This document shows, piece after piece, positions 52,712 through 61,121 of a stretch of 64,000 nucleotides of DNA (positions are counted from its first letter, which is position 1; the number at the start of each line of letters is the position of its first letter). The translations under genes and the position numbers were made by a program. The notes under the pieces were generated by a model. That model saw only the letters and a program-made list of their open reading frames with translations, made no database searches and was not told where the DNA came from. This DNA comes from an uncultured Chloracidobacterium sp. Lineage in GTDB: Bacteria > Acidobacteriota > Blastocatellia > Pyrinomonadales > Pyrinomonadaceae. The stretch covers positions 62,001 through 126,000 of the forward strand of contig CAKZGE010000006.1 in assembly GCA_936914845.1 (NCBI GenBank), read 5' to 3'.

Positions 52712-54439
52712 ATGTCCAGTTTAGCCCAAAAATCATCTCCCGCCAATTCCGCCACCCAACGCGGCGTGCGCAAGCTGATCCTGGGTCGGCTGATCGTTAT
52801 GTCACTGCTGTTTGTGACGGCCTGGATCTGGTACAGCGGCCCCTTTCAACCGTCCGGAGATCATCTAACGAACGGCATCTTTTTGGGCCTTGTCGCGTCG
52901 GCCGCCGTAACGGCTGTCTATTTGCTAATGCTCTCGCTTTTCCGAGATGCCTCATGGCAGATCAAGCTGCAATTCTTTGTCGATGCCCTGCTCGTTACGT
53001 GGCTCGTTTGGCAAACCGGCGGGCTGACGTCGCCATACATTACGGTTTACATTGTTCTGATCGCCGTTTCGAGCATCTATCTGCGGCCGCGGCCAACGCT
53101 GCTGATGGCGGTATTGTCGGTCATTTTGTTCTCTACTCTCGGCATTGCGACCGCCACCGGTTGGGTATTTTCCGAAGAAGGCCCGACCGAAATATCACGG
53201 GCTTTTCAGATAATCAGCTTTCATACAGTTGCATTTCTCGTGGTCGGCTTGCTCGCTTCGCGACTTTCGGAGCGTCGCTCTTCCGGCGAGCAGCTTGCCG
53301 AAACGACCAAAAGTCTCGCCAACCTGCGTGCTTTGCACGAACGCATCATCGAATCGATCCGGTCCGGGTTGATCACCACCGATCTGGAAGGCAACATCTT
53401 TACCTTCAATAAGGCGGCCCGAGAAATAACCGGTTTTCAAGCTGCTGCCGTCGAAGGAACCGGTGTCTCGCGGCTCATCCCAAATTTTGATTCATCGATA
53501 GAAACGGTCGAGAGCTCGCCGGAGGGTGAGCATGCTCTCCGCTTTGAGGCCGATCTGTTCACACCGCAAGGTTTTGCCGTCCACATCGGCTATAGCGTTT
53601 CGAAACTGCTTTCAGAAACGAATGAGCTGACCGGTTGGATCATCACTTTTCAAGATCTGACAGAGATCCGTTCGATGGAAGAAAGCGTGCGCCGCAAAGA
53701 CCGTCTTGCGGCGGTCGGACGCGTCGGGGCCGGTCTCGCCCATGAGATACGCAACCCGCTTGGGGCAATGCGCGGAGCGATCCAGGTGCTGCAATCGGCG
53801 ACACCGCCGGAATCGATGCAGGCTGACCTGATGGGCATTATCCTCCGCGAATCGGACCGGCTGAACAGCATCATTACTAATTTTTTGAGCTACGCCAAGC
53901 CAAAGGTCGGCAATTTCAGCGAGGTCGATGTCTGCGAAGCTATTCGAGATACGGCGACTCTGCTTCGCCACAGCCCCGATATAACCGCCGCCCATCATAT
54001 CGAAGAAGTGCTGCCCGCGGCCCCGATCTTCGTTTCCGCCGACACCACCCAGCTAAAACAGATCTTTTGGAATTTGGCACGCAACGCCGTACAGGCGATG
54101 CCGGAAGGCGGAAAGCTTTTTGTGCGGGTCGAACCGCGTACCGCCGGCCGCATTCGCATCATTTTCGAAGATAACGGCAGCGGCATGCCTCCGGAACAGG
54201 TCGAGCAGCTTTTTGAGCCGTTTGCCAAATCGACCAGCGGCGGCACCGGCCTCGGACTTTCGATCGTTTATCAGATCATCCGCGACCACAATGGAACGAT
54301 AAATGTCCGCAGCATCCAGGGCGAAGGCACCGTAATAACCGTCGAATTGCCGCGGCAGCAGCGGACAGAAACGATAGCGAACCCCGCCGCCGGCGAATCA
54401 AATCGGCTGTCCGATTTTCTCAATGTAAAGGAAAAATAA
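52712..54439 (+). CDS. pilS: PilS/NtrB-like sensor histidine kinase
   Basis: 575 residues. Six hydrophobic helices (about 25-190) precede a PAS domain (about 225-330, LITTDLEGNIFTFNKAAREITGF). The kinase core has H box LAHEIRNPLGAMRGAIQVL, N box NLARNAVQAMPEGG, and G boxes EDNGSGMPPEQVEQLFEPF and GGTGLGLSIVYQII. The HEIRNPLG form and PAS pairing are typical of NtrB/PilS kinases that drive sigma-54 activators. The matching activator follows 132 bases downstream and pilA about 2.2 kb downstream, so PilS is the best assignment; it remains an inference. Confidence 0.87.
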   Translation: MSSLAQKSSPANSATQRGVRKLILGRLIVMSLLFVTAWIWYSGPFQPSGDHLTNGIFLGLVASAAVTAVYLLMLSLFRDASWQIKLQFFVDALLVTWLVWQTGGLTSPYITVYIVLIAVSSIYLRPRPTLLMAVLSVILFSTLGIATATGWVFSEEGPTEISRAFQIISFHTVAFLVVGLLASRLSERRSSGEQLAETTKSLANLRALHERIIESIRSGLITTDLEGNIFTFNKAAREITGFQAAAVEGTGVSRLIPNFDSSIETVESSPEGEHALRFEADLFTPQGFAVHIGYSVSKLLSETNELTGWIITFQDLTEIRSMEESVRRKDRLAAVGRVGAGLAHEIRNPLGAMRGAIQVLQSATPPESMQADLMGIILRESDRLNSIITNFLSYAKPKVGNFSEVDVCEAIRDTATLLRHSPDITAAHHIEEVLPAAPIFVSADTTQLKQIFWNLARNAVQAMPEGGKLFVRVEPRTAGRIRIIFEDNGSGMPPEQVEQLFEPFAKSTSGGTGLGLSIVYQIIRDHNGTINVRSIQGEGTVITVELPRQQRTETIANPAAGESNRLSDFLNVKEK

Positions 54440-54571
54440 GTTGTCTTGGCGGTTGAAATTGCAGCACTTGAACTTTGTCCTTGATATTTCGACCCCTTTT
54501 TTGTGAAAATACTAATTGACACAGGCGATGTCCCCGCCGTCTTTTCAAGCACAATTTAGAGCTTCAAACCG

Positions 54572-55963
54572 ATGTCCAATCTTCTTATCGTTGATGACGA
54601 ACAAAGTTACCGGCAGCTTTTGACCCTCGTTTTTGATGGCGAAGGCCACAATATTCGCACCGCCGCCAATGGCCGCGAGGCCGTCGAAATGCTGCACGAC
54701 GAGCCGGCGGATCTGATCATCTCCGATGTGCGGATGCCGGATATGGACGGCATTGAAATGCTGCGGTCCGTTCGCGAAACGATGCCGGACGTCGGCGTTG
54801 TCTTTATGACGGCCCATGCCTCGGTCGAATCTGCCCGCGAAGCTTTTAAGCTCGGGGCCGATGATTTCATAACCAAGCCCTTCGATGTCGAAGAGCTAAA
54901 GGTCATCGTCCGCAAAACGCTGGAAAAACAGGCGTTGATCGACGAGAACCGAGCCTTCAAGCGCGCCCAGCGTGAACGTGGCAGCATCCGCAATATCATC
55001 GGCAATTCGACAAAGATGCAGGGCATCTTTCAAATGATAGAGACCGTTGCCGAAGTGCAGTCCACGGTCTTGATAACCGGCGAAAGCGGCACCGGCAAGG
55101 AATTGGTCGCACGGGCCATCCACGATATCAGCCCGCGCGCCGAAAAGCCGTTCATTTCTATAAACTGCGGTGCATTTACCGAAACCTTGCTCGAAAGCGA
55201 ACTTTTCGGCTATGTAAAAGGTTCGTTTACCGGTGCCAACACCAATCGCAAGGGACTTTTCGAAGCGGCCAACCGCGGCACGATATTTCTGGATGAGATC
55301 GGCGAAATGTCCCCGGCGATGCAGGTGAAGCTTTTGCGCGTTCTGCAGGAACGCCGTGTCCGGCCCGTCGGAGCTCACGAAGAATTGCCCGTTGATGCCC
55401 GCGTAATAGCCGCAACCAATCGCGATCTGAAGCAAATGGCGGCCGACGGCACCTTTCGCGAAGATCTCTTTTACCGCATTTCGGTGATACCGATCCACCT
55501 GCCGCCGCTTCGCGAACGCAGCGAAGATATCTCCGAACTCGTCAACCATTTTATCGAGAAATTTTGTTCGCAGAGCGGGCGTTCGCTGACGATCTCACCG
55601 AAAGCGATGCAAATGCTGGAAAATTATATGTGGAGCGGCAACGTCCGCGAATTGGAACACACCATTGAACGAGCCGTTGCGCTTGAACGCGGCGAAGAGA
55701 TCGCTCCCGAACGCCTGCCGGAACATATCACCAATTACAACCCGGACCGCATCAAAGCCGAATTCGACCTGCCGGAAACGGGCCTGAACCTCGCCGCCCA
55801 TCTTGATAATCTTGAAAAGACCTACGTCATCGAAGCCCTTCGTATGACCGCCGGCAGCCAAACAAAAGCCGCCGATCTGCTGCAAATGCAGGTCCGCTCG
55901 CTCCGCCACCTGCTTGATAAACACAGCATCCGCACGCTTTCAGCGCAAATAAGGAGATCCTAG
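54572..55963 (+). CDS. pilR: PilR/NtrC-like sigma-54 response regulator
   Basis: 463-residue transcription activator. The receiver domain has DDEQSYRQLLTLVFD and the phospho-acceptor Asp in LIISDVRMPDMDGIEML. The AAA+ domain has Walker A GESGTGKE, the sigma-54-contacting loop as GSFTGA (the usual is GAFTGA) and Walker B TIFLDEIGEM, and VRPVGAHEELPVDARVIAATN. A Fis-type HTH ends the protein (SQTKAADLLQMQVRSLRHLLDKHSI). It should be activated by the preceding kinase, and its likely targets are the -24/-12 promoters at 56574, 25786 and 34658. Its stop codon overlaps a heptamer array. Confidence 0.9.
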   Translation: MSNLLIVDDEQSYRQLLTLVFDGEGHNIRTAANGREAVEMLHDEPADLIISDVRMPDMDGIEMLRSVRETMPDVGVVFMTAHASVESAREAFKLGADDFITKPFDVEELKVIVRKTLEKQALIDENRAFKRAQRERGSIRNIIGNSTKMQGIFQMIETVAEVQSTVLITGESGTGKELVARAIHDISPRAEKPFISINCGAFTETLLESELFGYVKGSFTGANTNRKGLFEAANRGTIFLDEIGEMSPAMQVKLLRVLQERRVRPVGAHEELPVDARVIAATNRDLKQMAADGTFREDLFYRISVIPIHLPPLRERSEDISELVNHFIEKFCSQSGRSLTISPKAMQMLENYMWSGNVRELEHTIERAVALERGEEIAPERLPEHITNYNPDRIKAEFDLPETGLNLAAHLDNLEKTYVIEALRMTAGSQTKAADLLQMQVRSLRHLLDKHSIRTLSAQIRRS

Positions 55964-56004
55964 TCGTAAGTCGTAAGTCGTAAGTCTTAAGTCTTAAGTC
56001 GTGA
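55963..56004. repeat. Six heptamer repeats (GTC[G/T]TAA), left arm
   Basis: Six direct heptamers in a row: three GTCGTAA, two GTCTTAA, one GTCGTGA. They begin at the last base of the pilR stop and end 9 bases before the stop codon of the four-helix-bundle gene. Heptamers in inverted orientation occur at 56532-56560 on the other side of that gene. Confidence 0.85.
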
Positions 56005-56012
56005 ATCTTTGT

Positions 56013-56375
56013 TTATTGACGAAGGTGTTTTGAAAGTGCGTAAAGCATTCGGGCGATTTCCGACATCCGATCATAGATATCCCTAAAAACGTCTTCTTCG
56101 ACATATTCGAGATCCAAAGCGATATAGAGATGAGACTGTACTTCAAAGGCTGAAGCATGAGCGATGTTCAGGAAATGGGCAAATTCTTTATCCGAATGGC
56201 GTCCGAAACCTTCAGCAATATTCGCCATTATGGATGATGATGCCCGTCTGATCTGATCCTTCAGGGTGTAGTCGCGGCTGAATTTTTCTGAGGCCGAGAG
56301 GCTGAAAATTAGTTTGTTCGCTTCTCGTGCCTTTTGCCACGCAAGTATGTCTTCAAACCGTTTAAAAGTTGCCAT
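56013..56375 (-). CDS. Four-helix-bundle protein (S23/IVS family)
   Basis: 120 residues. The family signature is present: FEDILAWQKAREANKLIFSLS at the start, then LKDQIRRASSSIMANIAEGFGRHSDKEFAHFLNIAHASAFEVQSHLYIALDLEYV. Such proteins are widely distributed, occur in 23S rRNA intervening sequences and as stand-alone genes, and form helical-bundle oligomers; the function is not settled, although related bundles bind nucleic acid in other systems. The gene is on the minus strand between pilR and pilA and is flanked by inverted heptamer arrays, suggesting it arrived as a cassette. Confidence 0.9.
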   Translation of the reverse strand: MATFKRFEDILAWQKAREANKLIFSLSASEKFSRDYTLKDQIRRASSSIMANIAEGFGRHSDKEFAHFLNIAHASAFEVQSHLYIALDLEYVEEDVFRDIYDRMSEIARMLYALSKHLRQ

Positions 56376-56531
56376 TTTCTAAATATGGCCAAGATGACAT
56401 TATTTGTCATCCGACGAATACCAAAAACTGTTAAAAGCCCCGTCGAATGCAGCCTGTCTTCCTGTCAACCCTGGGACCGCATTCGGTTGCCGAAATTTTC
56501 CAAGATCTCTAATCTGCTATAAAACAAGGAC

Positions 56532-56560
56532 TTAAGACTGAAGACTTGAGACTTTCAGAC
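56532..56560. repeat. Heptamer-derived repeats (TTAAGAC-like), right arm
   Basis: TTAAGAC, TGAAGAC, TTGAGAC, then TTTCAGAC (8 bases). The first is the exact inverse complement of GTCTTAA in the left arm; the others have drifted. The array ends 13 bases before the -24 element of the pilA promoter. Confidence 0.7.
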
Positions 56561-56573
56561 TCTTTAAACATTT

Positions 56574-56590
56574 TTGGCACACCACTTGTA
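56574..56590 (+). promoter_or_regulatory. sigma-54 promoter of pilA
   Basis: TTGGCAC-ACCAC-TTGTA. GG (56576-56577) and GT (56588-56589) are 10 bases apart; the -12 has GT instead of GC. It lies at the expected place for a PilR-activated pilin promoter and predicts a start near 56600, 70 bases before the ATG. ACCTTTCC (56594-56601) and GGAAAGGT (56607-56614) form a perfect inverted repeat at the start site. Confidence 0.75.
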
Positions 56591-56671
56591 ATAACCTTTC
56601 CGCCTGGGAAAGGTAGGACCACCAAAAGAATTTCTTTCTTATCAAAAACTTTAGGAGCTTGTGAATTAAAA

Positions 56672-57157
56672 ATGAAAAATCAAAAAGGTTTCTCGCTGAT
56701 CGAACTTTTGATCGTTGTTGTTATCATCGGCATCATCGCCGCTATCGCTATCCCGAATCTGCTTGCTGCACGTCGTTCAGCTAACGAAGGCTCGGCTATC
56801 TCGTCACTTCGCACCACACACGGCGCTCAGATGACCTATAACTCGACCTTGGGTCAGGGCGAATTTGCCGCCAGCTTTGCAGTACTTTCCGGTCAGAATT
56901 TGGTTGACAGCCAGCTCGGCGCAGGTCAAAAGAGCGGCTACAACTTCGTAACCAATAATGCTTTGCGTTCGGCCACGGTTCCTGCTTTATTTGCTGTCTC
57001 AGCTAATCCAACCACACCAACCGGCATTACACAAACCGGTACTCGTTCATTCGGTGTCAGCACAGATGGTGTGATATACGGCGCCCCGGCAACAAACGCT
57101 GCAACGGTTGCAGCCGGAGTTTTGACCTTGGCAAACAGCCAAGCTATCGGCAACTAA
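56672..57157 (+). CDS. pilA: Type IV pilin / PilA-like prepilin
   Basis: Major-pilin-like protein of 161 residues. The prepilin leader MKNQKG is cleaved before Phe; the conserved Glu5 lies in FSLIELLIVVVIIGIIAAIAIPNLLAARR, the hydrophobic helix that packs into the fibre. The C-terminal globular part contains the short pattern NEGSAISSLRTTHGAQMTYNSTLGQGEF known from acidobacterial and deltaproteobacterial pilins or pseudopilins, with no cysteines. The ATG at 56672 is the only one that gives a canonical leader. PilS/PilR-like genes lie upstream and a strong terminator follows, so it is a single regulated pilin gene. Confidence 0.92.
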   Translation: MKNQKGFSLIELLIVVVIIGIIAAIAIPNLLAARRSANEGSAISSLRTTHGAQMTYNSTLGQGEFAASFAVLSGQNLVDSQLGAGQKSGYNFVTNNALRSATVPALFAVSANPTTPTGITQTGTRSFGVSTDGVIYGAPATNAATVAAGVLTLANSQAIGN

Positions 57158-57190
57158 TCCTTCACCCTATGGACTTAGGTCCTAGAAACG

Positions 57191-57218
57191 AAGCCGTCCG
57201 GATCCGGGCGGCTTTTTT
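57191..57218 (+). terminator. Rho-independent terminator of pilA
   Basis: AAGCCGTCC (57191-57199) pairs with GGGCGGCTT (57206-57214) in a 9-bp stem with one wobble and a 6-base loop, followed by TTTTTT. Confidence 0.88.
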
Positions 57219-57337
57219 CGTTGGAGCACACGGAGCGGCGACACTCCTGTCGCCATCGCCGCTTGCGGCGAAAATCCACTAATCACCGATGCGTTCTAGT
57301 TGGATCAATGCCGCCCCGCCGGGGCTATAACATCGTG

Positions 57338-57441
57338 ATTGCGCACCGTATGCTATAAATATTCCGTCCCTAACGGGACTAAGATGGTGCTGCCCACGGA
57401 CTGCAACGTCTTAATTGCACACCGTATGCTATAAACATTCC
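57338..57441. repeat. Two REP-like 28-base repeat copies
   Basis: 57338-57365 and 57414-57441 match at 26 of 28 bases, sharing CACCGTATGCTATAAA and ATTCC. A GTCCC/GGGAC palindrome follows the first copy directly. The arrangement resembles dispersed repetitive extragenic palindromes or a transposon relic. Confidence 0.6.
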
Positions 57442-57607
57442 CTTTCTAAGGTAATCAACGTTTCCCATTTAGGTTGAATATTCTGCATTGTTCGCCTAAC
57501 ATAAACTCAGCCAAAGCGCTTGGCGAAATATCCTTGACCCAGATCCGCTATGCACAACGCCCCTTTAACGAAGGATACGTCTCCCTTCTTAAAAATTCGA
57601 TATTGAA

Positions 57608-59563
57608 ATGCTAAAGCCCTTTATCTTCAAATGGCTAAAGACATTGTGGCCGGTCGCCATCCTGGCACCGATTATTTGGGTGCCTTTGCCGTCAATACTG
57701 TCCGGCCATCCGTGGAAGGCGGAATTGGTGCTGTCTCTGATCCTGGCTGCCGTTTGCGGAGCGTATCTTTTCCTCCGTGCTTCTGACGATCCTTTCTGGG
57801 TCGTCCGTCGATTCCCTTTCATCTTTTTACCTGCTGCGGGATTTGCGATTTGGAGCGGAGCTTCGTCGCTTTGGGCCTTTTCTGCATCGTCAGTCAGCCA
57901 CCATACGCTGGTTTGGGCGGTTTATATTGTTTCTTTCACATTATTTTTGGATTGGTTCAAACAACCGCTATTGCTTGACCGGACAATAAAAGTGCTCTTT
58001 GCCGCCGTCTTGGTGACTGCCGCAAATTGTGTTATCGAATATGCACTCCGCGACCAATTGGATCAGACATTCGGTTTTCGCTACGGGCGTTATGCGGAAA
58101 TGTGGGCGGCCCTGCTCCCGCTTTTTATATATACTGCCGTACGAAAGCCGTTCAAGAGGTCCTATTGGCAATTTGCGGCAATGCTTTTGGTCGGTGCTGC
58201 CATTTTATGCGCCGTCAGCCGTGCTTCTTTTGCAGCAGCGGTCCTTGGTTCAGCTATATTTCTGGTCTTGACCATTGCCGGCAAAGATCCCGCCGCGGTC
58301 AAAAAGCGTTCTGCGGCCGCCGCTGCGGCTTTGATATTGGTGATCTTTGCAATCCAACTGCCAGGAATTGTAGCACCGAATTCTCAACGAACCACAACTT
58401 TGACCCGGCTCGCCACCTCTGCCGAATCTGACTCGGCCAACAGTCTCGGACAAAACATTCGCTTTCTTTTCGCAGCCGTCGGTATGGAGATGTTTCGATC
58501 CCATCCGGTCAACGGAATAGGGGCGGACAATTTTGGTTCGCAGTTCAATTATTACAGGCGCCAGATGGCGGCCGATCCGAACAACAGGAGTGTATTATCG
58601 GGAAACGAAGGAGCCTACCCGGAAAGGGCTCATAATGAATACCTCCAGATCTCCAGCGAACTCGGCATGATCGGCATCGGCCTTTTTGCTATGATCTTGG
58701 CCGCATCGATATTCTACGGCTTTAGAGCATACCGATTTTCAGGAAGTTCCTCAGAAAGGCTTTTGCAAAATGCTGCAATTGCCGGAATGATCGCTTTTCT
58801 GGCGAGTTCGGCTTTTAGCTCATTCTCCTTTCGATTAATTCAAAACGGCGTCATTTTTTTCTTTTTGTTGGCGTGTCTGCTGCGGCCATTGACGAGAAAG
58901 ATCTCCGCGGAGAATGCATTTCGCCCTATCTTTGCCGCGGGTGCTCTTTTGGTTTGCCTCTCTCTTTTCGCATACAGCACCATGCGGGGAATGAGCCAAT
59001 TCTACGTATATCAGGCAGAACGGCAACCGTCTATAGAAGGTATTCGCGATAAGATCGAAACTGCCAAGCGTCTCGACCCCGAAAGCTCGTCCGCAGATCT
59101 AACCTTTGGGCTTATATTACTGCAGAACGGGTATTACGATTCGGCGGGCGAATGGATCGCCAATGCGATCGGCGAAGGCATTGGAACTTCGACCATCTAT
59201 TCTTACCGAATTTCGGCCCAAACCCTTGCTGCTGATCCTGCCGGAGCAAGAAAGACCGCCGAAGAGGCGTTGGCGATCTATCCCTACTCGGTGTTTATGC
59301 TGTCGCGGTACGCGGCCCTATTAAATGAGGCCGGTGACGAAACGGCGGCAAAAAGATATTTCGCCGCGGCTCGAGCAATAGATGCGAAACAAGCCGATAC
59401 ATGGCGAATACTTTTGACCGAAGGTTCAGAACGAGCCGCAGAAGCCGGCCGCCAAGGCGTCGGGGTTCCGCTGGTAAATGATCTCTATCCGGCTGACGCA
59501 GTATATGCCATCACAATGGAAAGATATATTAGATTCCCTGAAGAACGGCCGAAAATGCCATAA
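57608..59563 (+). CDS. O-antigen ligase/polymerase-like membrane protein with TPR tail
   Basis: 651 residues. About 10-12 hydrophobic helices fill residues 10-460. The Wzy_C/WaaL-type loop is recognisable as FRSHPVNGIGADNFG and PERAHNEYLQISSELGMIGIGLF, the region that binds undecaprenyl-linked glycan in O-antigen ligases. The last about 190 residues are TPR-like (AKRLDPESSSADLTFGLILLQNGYYDSAGEWI, EEALAIYPYSVFMLSRYAALLNEAGDETAAKRYF). The substrate is unknown: O-antigen, another glycan, or pilin glycosylation are options, the last suggested by the nearby pilA. It converges with the isochorismatase gene, 4 bases away. Confidence 0.82.
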   Translation: MLKPFIFKWLKTLWPVAILAPIIWVPLPSILSGHPWKAELVLSLILAAVCGAYLFLRASDDPFWVVRRFPFIFLPAAGFAIWSGASSLWAFSASSVSHHTLVWAVYIVSFTLFLDWFKQPLLLDRTIKVLFAAVLVTAANCVIEYALRDQLDQTFGFRYGRYAEMWAALLPLFIYTAVRKPFKRSYWQFAAMLLVGAAILCAVSRASFAAAVLGSAIFLVLTIAGKDPAAVKKRSAAAAAALILVIFAIQLPGIVAPNSQRTTTLTRLATSAESDSANSLGQNIRFLFAAVGMEMFRSHPVNGIGADNFGSQFNYYRRQMAADPNNRSVLSGNEGAYPERAHNEYLQISSELGMIGIGLFAMILAASIFYGFRAYRFSGSSSERLLQNAAIAGMIAFLASSAFSSFSFRLIQNGVIFFFLLACLLRPLTRKISAENAFRPIFAAGALLVCLSLFAYSTMRGMSQFYVYQAERQPSIEGIRDKIETAKRLDPESSSADLTFGLILLQNGYYDSAGEWIANAIGEGIGTSTIYSYRISAQTLAADPAGARKTAEEALAIYPYSVFMLSRYAALLNEAGDETAAKRYFAAARAIDAKQADTWRILLTEGSERAAEAGRQGVGVPLVNDLYPADAVYAITMERYIRFPEERPKMP

Positions 59564-59567
59564 AAGC

Positions 59568-60128
59568 CTATTTGATCAGGGCTTGGATGTCCTTGAATTT
59601 GGGATGTTTGGCGTCGTTCATCAGTTCGAACAGGGCCATTTCCACGCTCGATGGAACCACGCCGTTTTGGTACATTTTGGCAATTCCGGCATTTCTATCG
59701 TGTTCAAAGCGTGAGGCGACGGCATCCGACAGAAGGTGGACGGCAAAGCCGGCGGCCAACAGGTCATGGGCGGTTTGGTTAACGCAGACGTGCGTTTCAA
59801 ACCCGCACAAGATGATCTGGCCGACCGCCAACCGGGCAAGTTCTGTGTTAAGCCCCTCTGCCCGATAGGCGCTGAACGCCGTTTTTTCAAAGACGGACGG
59901 TTCGCTGCTGAATGAAAGCAAAAGCTCCTCCGCGGTGCGGCCCAAACCCGCCGGGTATTGTTCGGTCACCAGAACCGGCACACCTAGGGCCTCGCATCCG
60001 CGAACGGCAATGGCCGCATTGGCGACGGTCAAGGAAAAATCCGGTATGGCTTTGCGAAACGCCTCTTGGATATCAACGACCAAAAGTGCCGAATTACCGG
60101 CACGTAAAGAAAATTGAGCGTTCGACAT
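59568..60128 (-). CDS. Isochorismatase-family hydrolase
   Basis: 186-residue cytosolic enzyme of the isochorismatase/nicotinamidase superfamily. The catalytic Asp lies in LLVVDIQEAF and the catalytic Cys in CGFETHVCVNQTAHDL; TEQYPAGLG supplies the middle block. YcaC/nicotinamidase-like fold, but substrate is not determinable from the sequence. It heads a short minus-strand stretch facing the O-antigen-ligase-like gene. Confidence 0.88.
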   Translation of the reverse strand: MSNAQFSLRAGNSALLVVDIQEAFRKAIPDFSLTVANAAIAVRGCEALGVPVLVTEQYPAGLGRTAEELLLSFSSEPSVFEKTAFSAYRAEGLNTELARLAVGQIILCGFETHVCVNQTAHDLLAAGFAVHLLSDAVASRFEHDRNAGIAKMYQNGVVPSSVEMALFELMNDAKHPKFKDIQALIK

Positions 60129-60134
60129 AAATTT

Positions 60135-60335
60135 TCATTCGGCGGGTTCTGCGGCCCGCTTTGCTTGTTCGGCAGCCGCCTTTTGTTCGCGGCGAAGCTG
60201 TCGTTCGGCTTCGTGAAAAGCTTTTTCGCGACGATATTGCCTAATGAAGATATAGACAGCCGCGACCGACCCGATCATGATAACGACCATCATGATGGCG
60301 ATAAAATAGACCTCGGCCCAAGAAAATTCGAACAT
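60135..60335 (-). CDS. Small membrane protein with charged helical tail
   Basis: 66 residues, no family recognised. One N-terminal transmembrane helix (VYFIAIMMVVIMIGSVAAVYIFI) is followed by a highly charged helix (RREKAFHEAERQLRREQKAAAEQAKRAAEPAE) predicted as a coiled coil. It sits between the isochorismatase gene (6 bases downstream) and the thioesterase gene (43 bases upstream), all on the minus strand, and may be cotranscribed with them. Confidence 0.55.
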   Translation of the reverse strand: MFEFSWAEVYFIAIMMVVIMIGSVAAVYIFIRQYRREKAFHEAERQLRREQKAAAEQAKRAAEPAE

Positions 60336-60378
60336 TTATATAGGATAAGCCGCCGGCGGCCGCGATTCAACCGCAAGA

Positions 60379-60834
60379 TCAATGCGGTGCTTGATCATCC
60401 GGAAATGTTTCGGCCGCTTCTACCATTTCCGCCAAGAGCTTTTCCCGGTAGAATTCGGGCACCTGACGAACTTTTTTATTCGAATCCGTAACTAAATGCA
60501 GCGTTTCGCCTTCGACTAGCAAAGTGCTGTCTGCGGGACGGTAAACTTCATAGACAAAACGGATGGAGCGGCTGCGAACCTCGGCGACCTTGGTGCGGAC
60601 AATAACGACGTCCTCGTAAAAGGCCGGTGATTTATAGCGGCAGTAAAGTTCAGCAACGACCATCAAGGCATCGTCGCGTTCTTCCATTTCGCGATAAGAA
60701 AAACCTTTCGCCCGGCACAGATCGCTGCGGCCGGCTTCAAACCACACGGGATAATTCGCGTGGTGAACGATGCCCATTTGGTCGGTTTCGGCGTATCTGA
60801 CCCTGATCTCGGTTTCGTGCCAGCCATCCATCAT
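60379..60834 (-). CDS. Acyl-CoA thioesterase (4HBT, YbgC/FadM-like)
   Basis: 151-residue hotdog-fold thioesterase. The catalytic block VRYAETDQMGIVHHANYPVWFEAGR contains the conserved Asp of YbgC-type enzymes. KSPAFYEDVVIVRTKVAEVRSRSIRFVYEVYR follows as the hotdog beta sheet. It hydrolyses acyl-CoA thioesters; the chain length is unknown. tRNA-Gln lies about 95 bases upstream on the same strand. Confidence 0.92.
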   Translation of the reverse strand: MMDGWHETEIRVRYAETDQMGIVHHANYPVWFEAGRSDLCRAKGFSYREMEERDDALMVVAELYCRYKSPAFYEDVVIVRTKVAEVRSRSIRFVYEVYRPADSTLLVEGETLHLVTDSNKKVRQVPEFYREKLLAEMVEAAETFPDDQAPH

Positions 60835-60928
60835 CGTTACCTCTCTAAAAACCTTCCGAAAGATCGGAAAAGGCGGTGCCGGGTATCATTTGAATCAAAT
60901 TGACAACCGGCGACCGCCTAAAAATGAT

Positions 60929-61002
60929 TGGCTGGGAGACAGGGATTCGAACCCCGATAGGCAGATCCAGAGACTGCAGTCCTACCATTAGACGATCTCC
61001 CA
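60929..61002 (-). tRNA. tRNA-Gln (CTG)
   Basis: A cloverleaf folds on the minus strand. The acceptor stem is TGGGAGA/TCTCCCA with discriminator G and an encoded CCA (60929-60931). The D-arm has GTCTAATGGTAGGAC. The anticodon loop is CTCTGGA, anticodon CTG, on a stem with one T-T mismatch next to the loop. The T-arm CGGGG-TTCGAAT-CCCTG is standard. Confidence 0.93.
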
Positions 61003-61014
61003 ACGCAAACAGTA

Positions 61015-61043
61015 ATTTTAAACACCAGCAATAGCTATGTCAA
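61015..61043 (-). promoter_or_regulatory. sigma-70 promoter of tRNA-Gln
   Basis: Minus strand TTGACA (61038-61043) and TAAAAT (61015-61020) with a 17-base spacer. It lies just upstream of the tRNA, and smpB is divergent. Confidence 0.75.
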
Positions 61044-61121
61044 ATACCACCGCCGGCCGGCCGGGGCAAAAAAGTCCGTTGTCTTGCTCATTCTGCGGCC
61101 AACAGGCACAATACTAAGGTT

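Larger units (their letters stand above)
57158..57607. other. Gene-free spacer with repeat relics
   Basis: 450 bases. The left end carries the pilA terminator (57191-57218). The middle has two copies of a 28-base repeat, with short palindromes GCCCC-GCC-GGGGC (57313-57325) and GTCCC-TAAC-GGGAC (57366-57379). No open frame with a ribosome-binding site is seen. Confidence 0.6.

Noticed and set aside
55963..56004. CRISPR-like array
   Set aside because: Uninterrupted 7-base direct repeats without spacers, and no cas genes.
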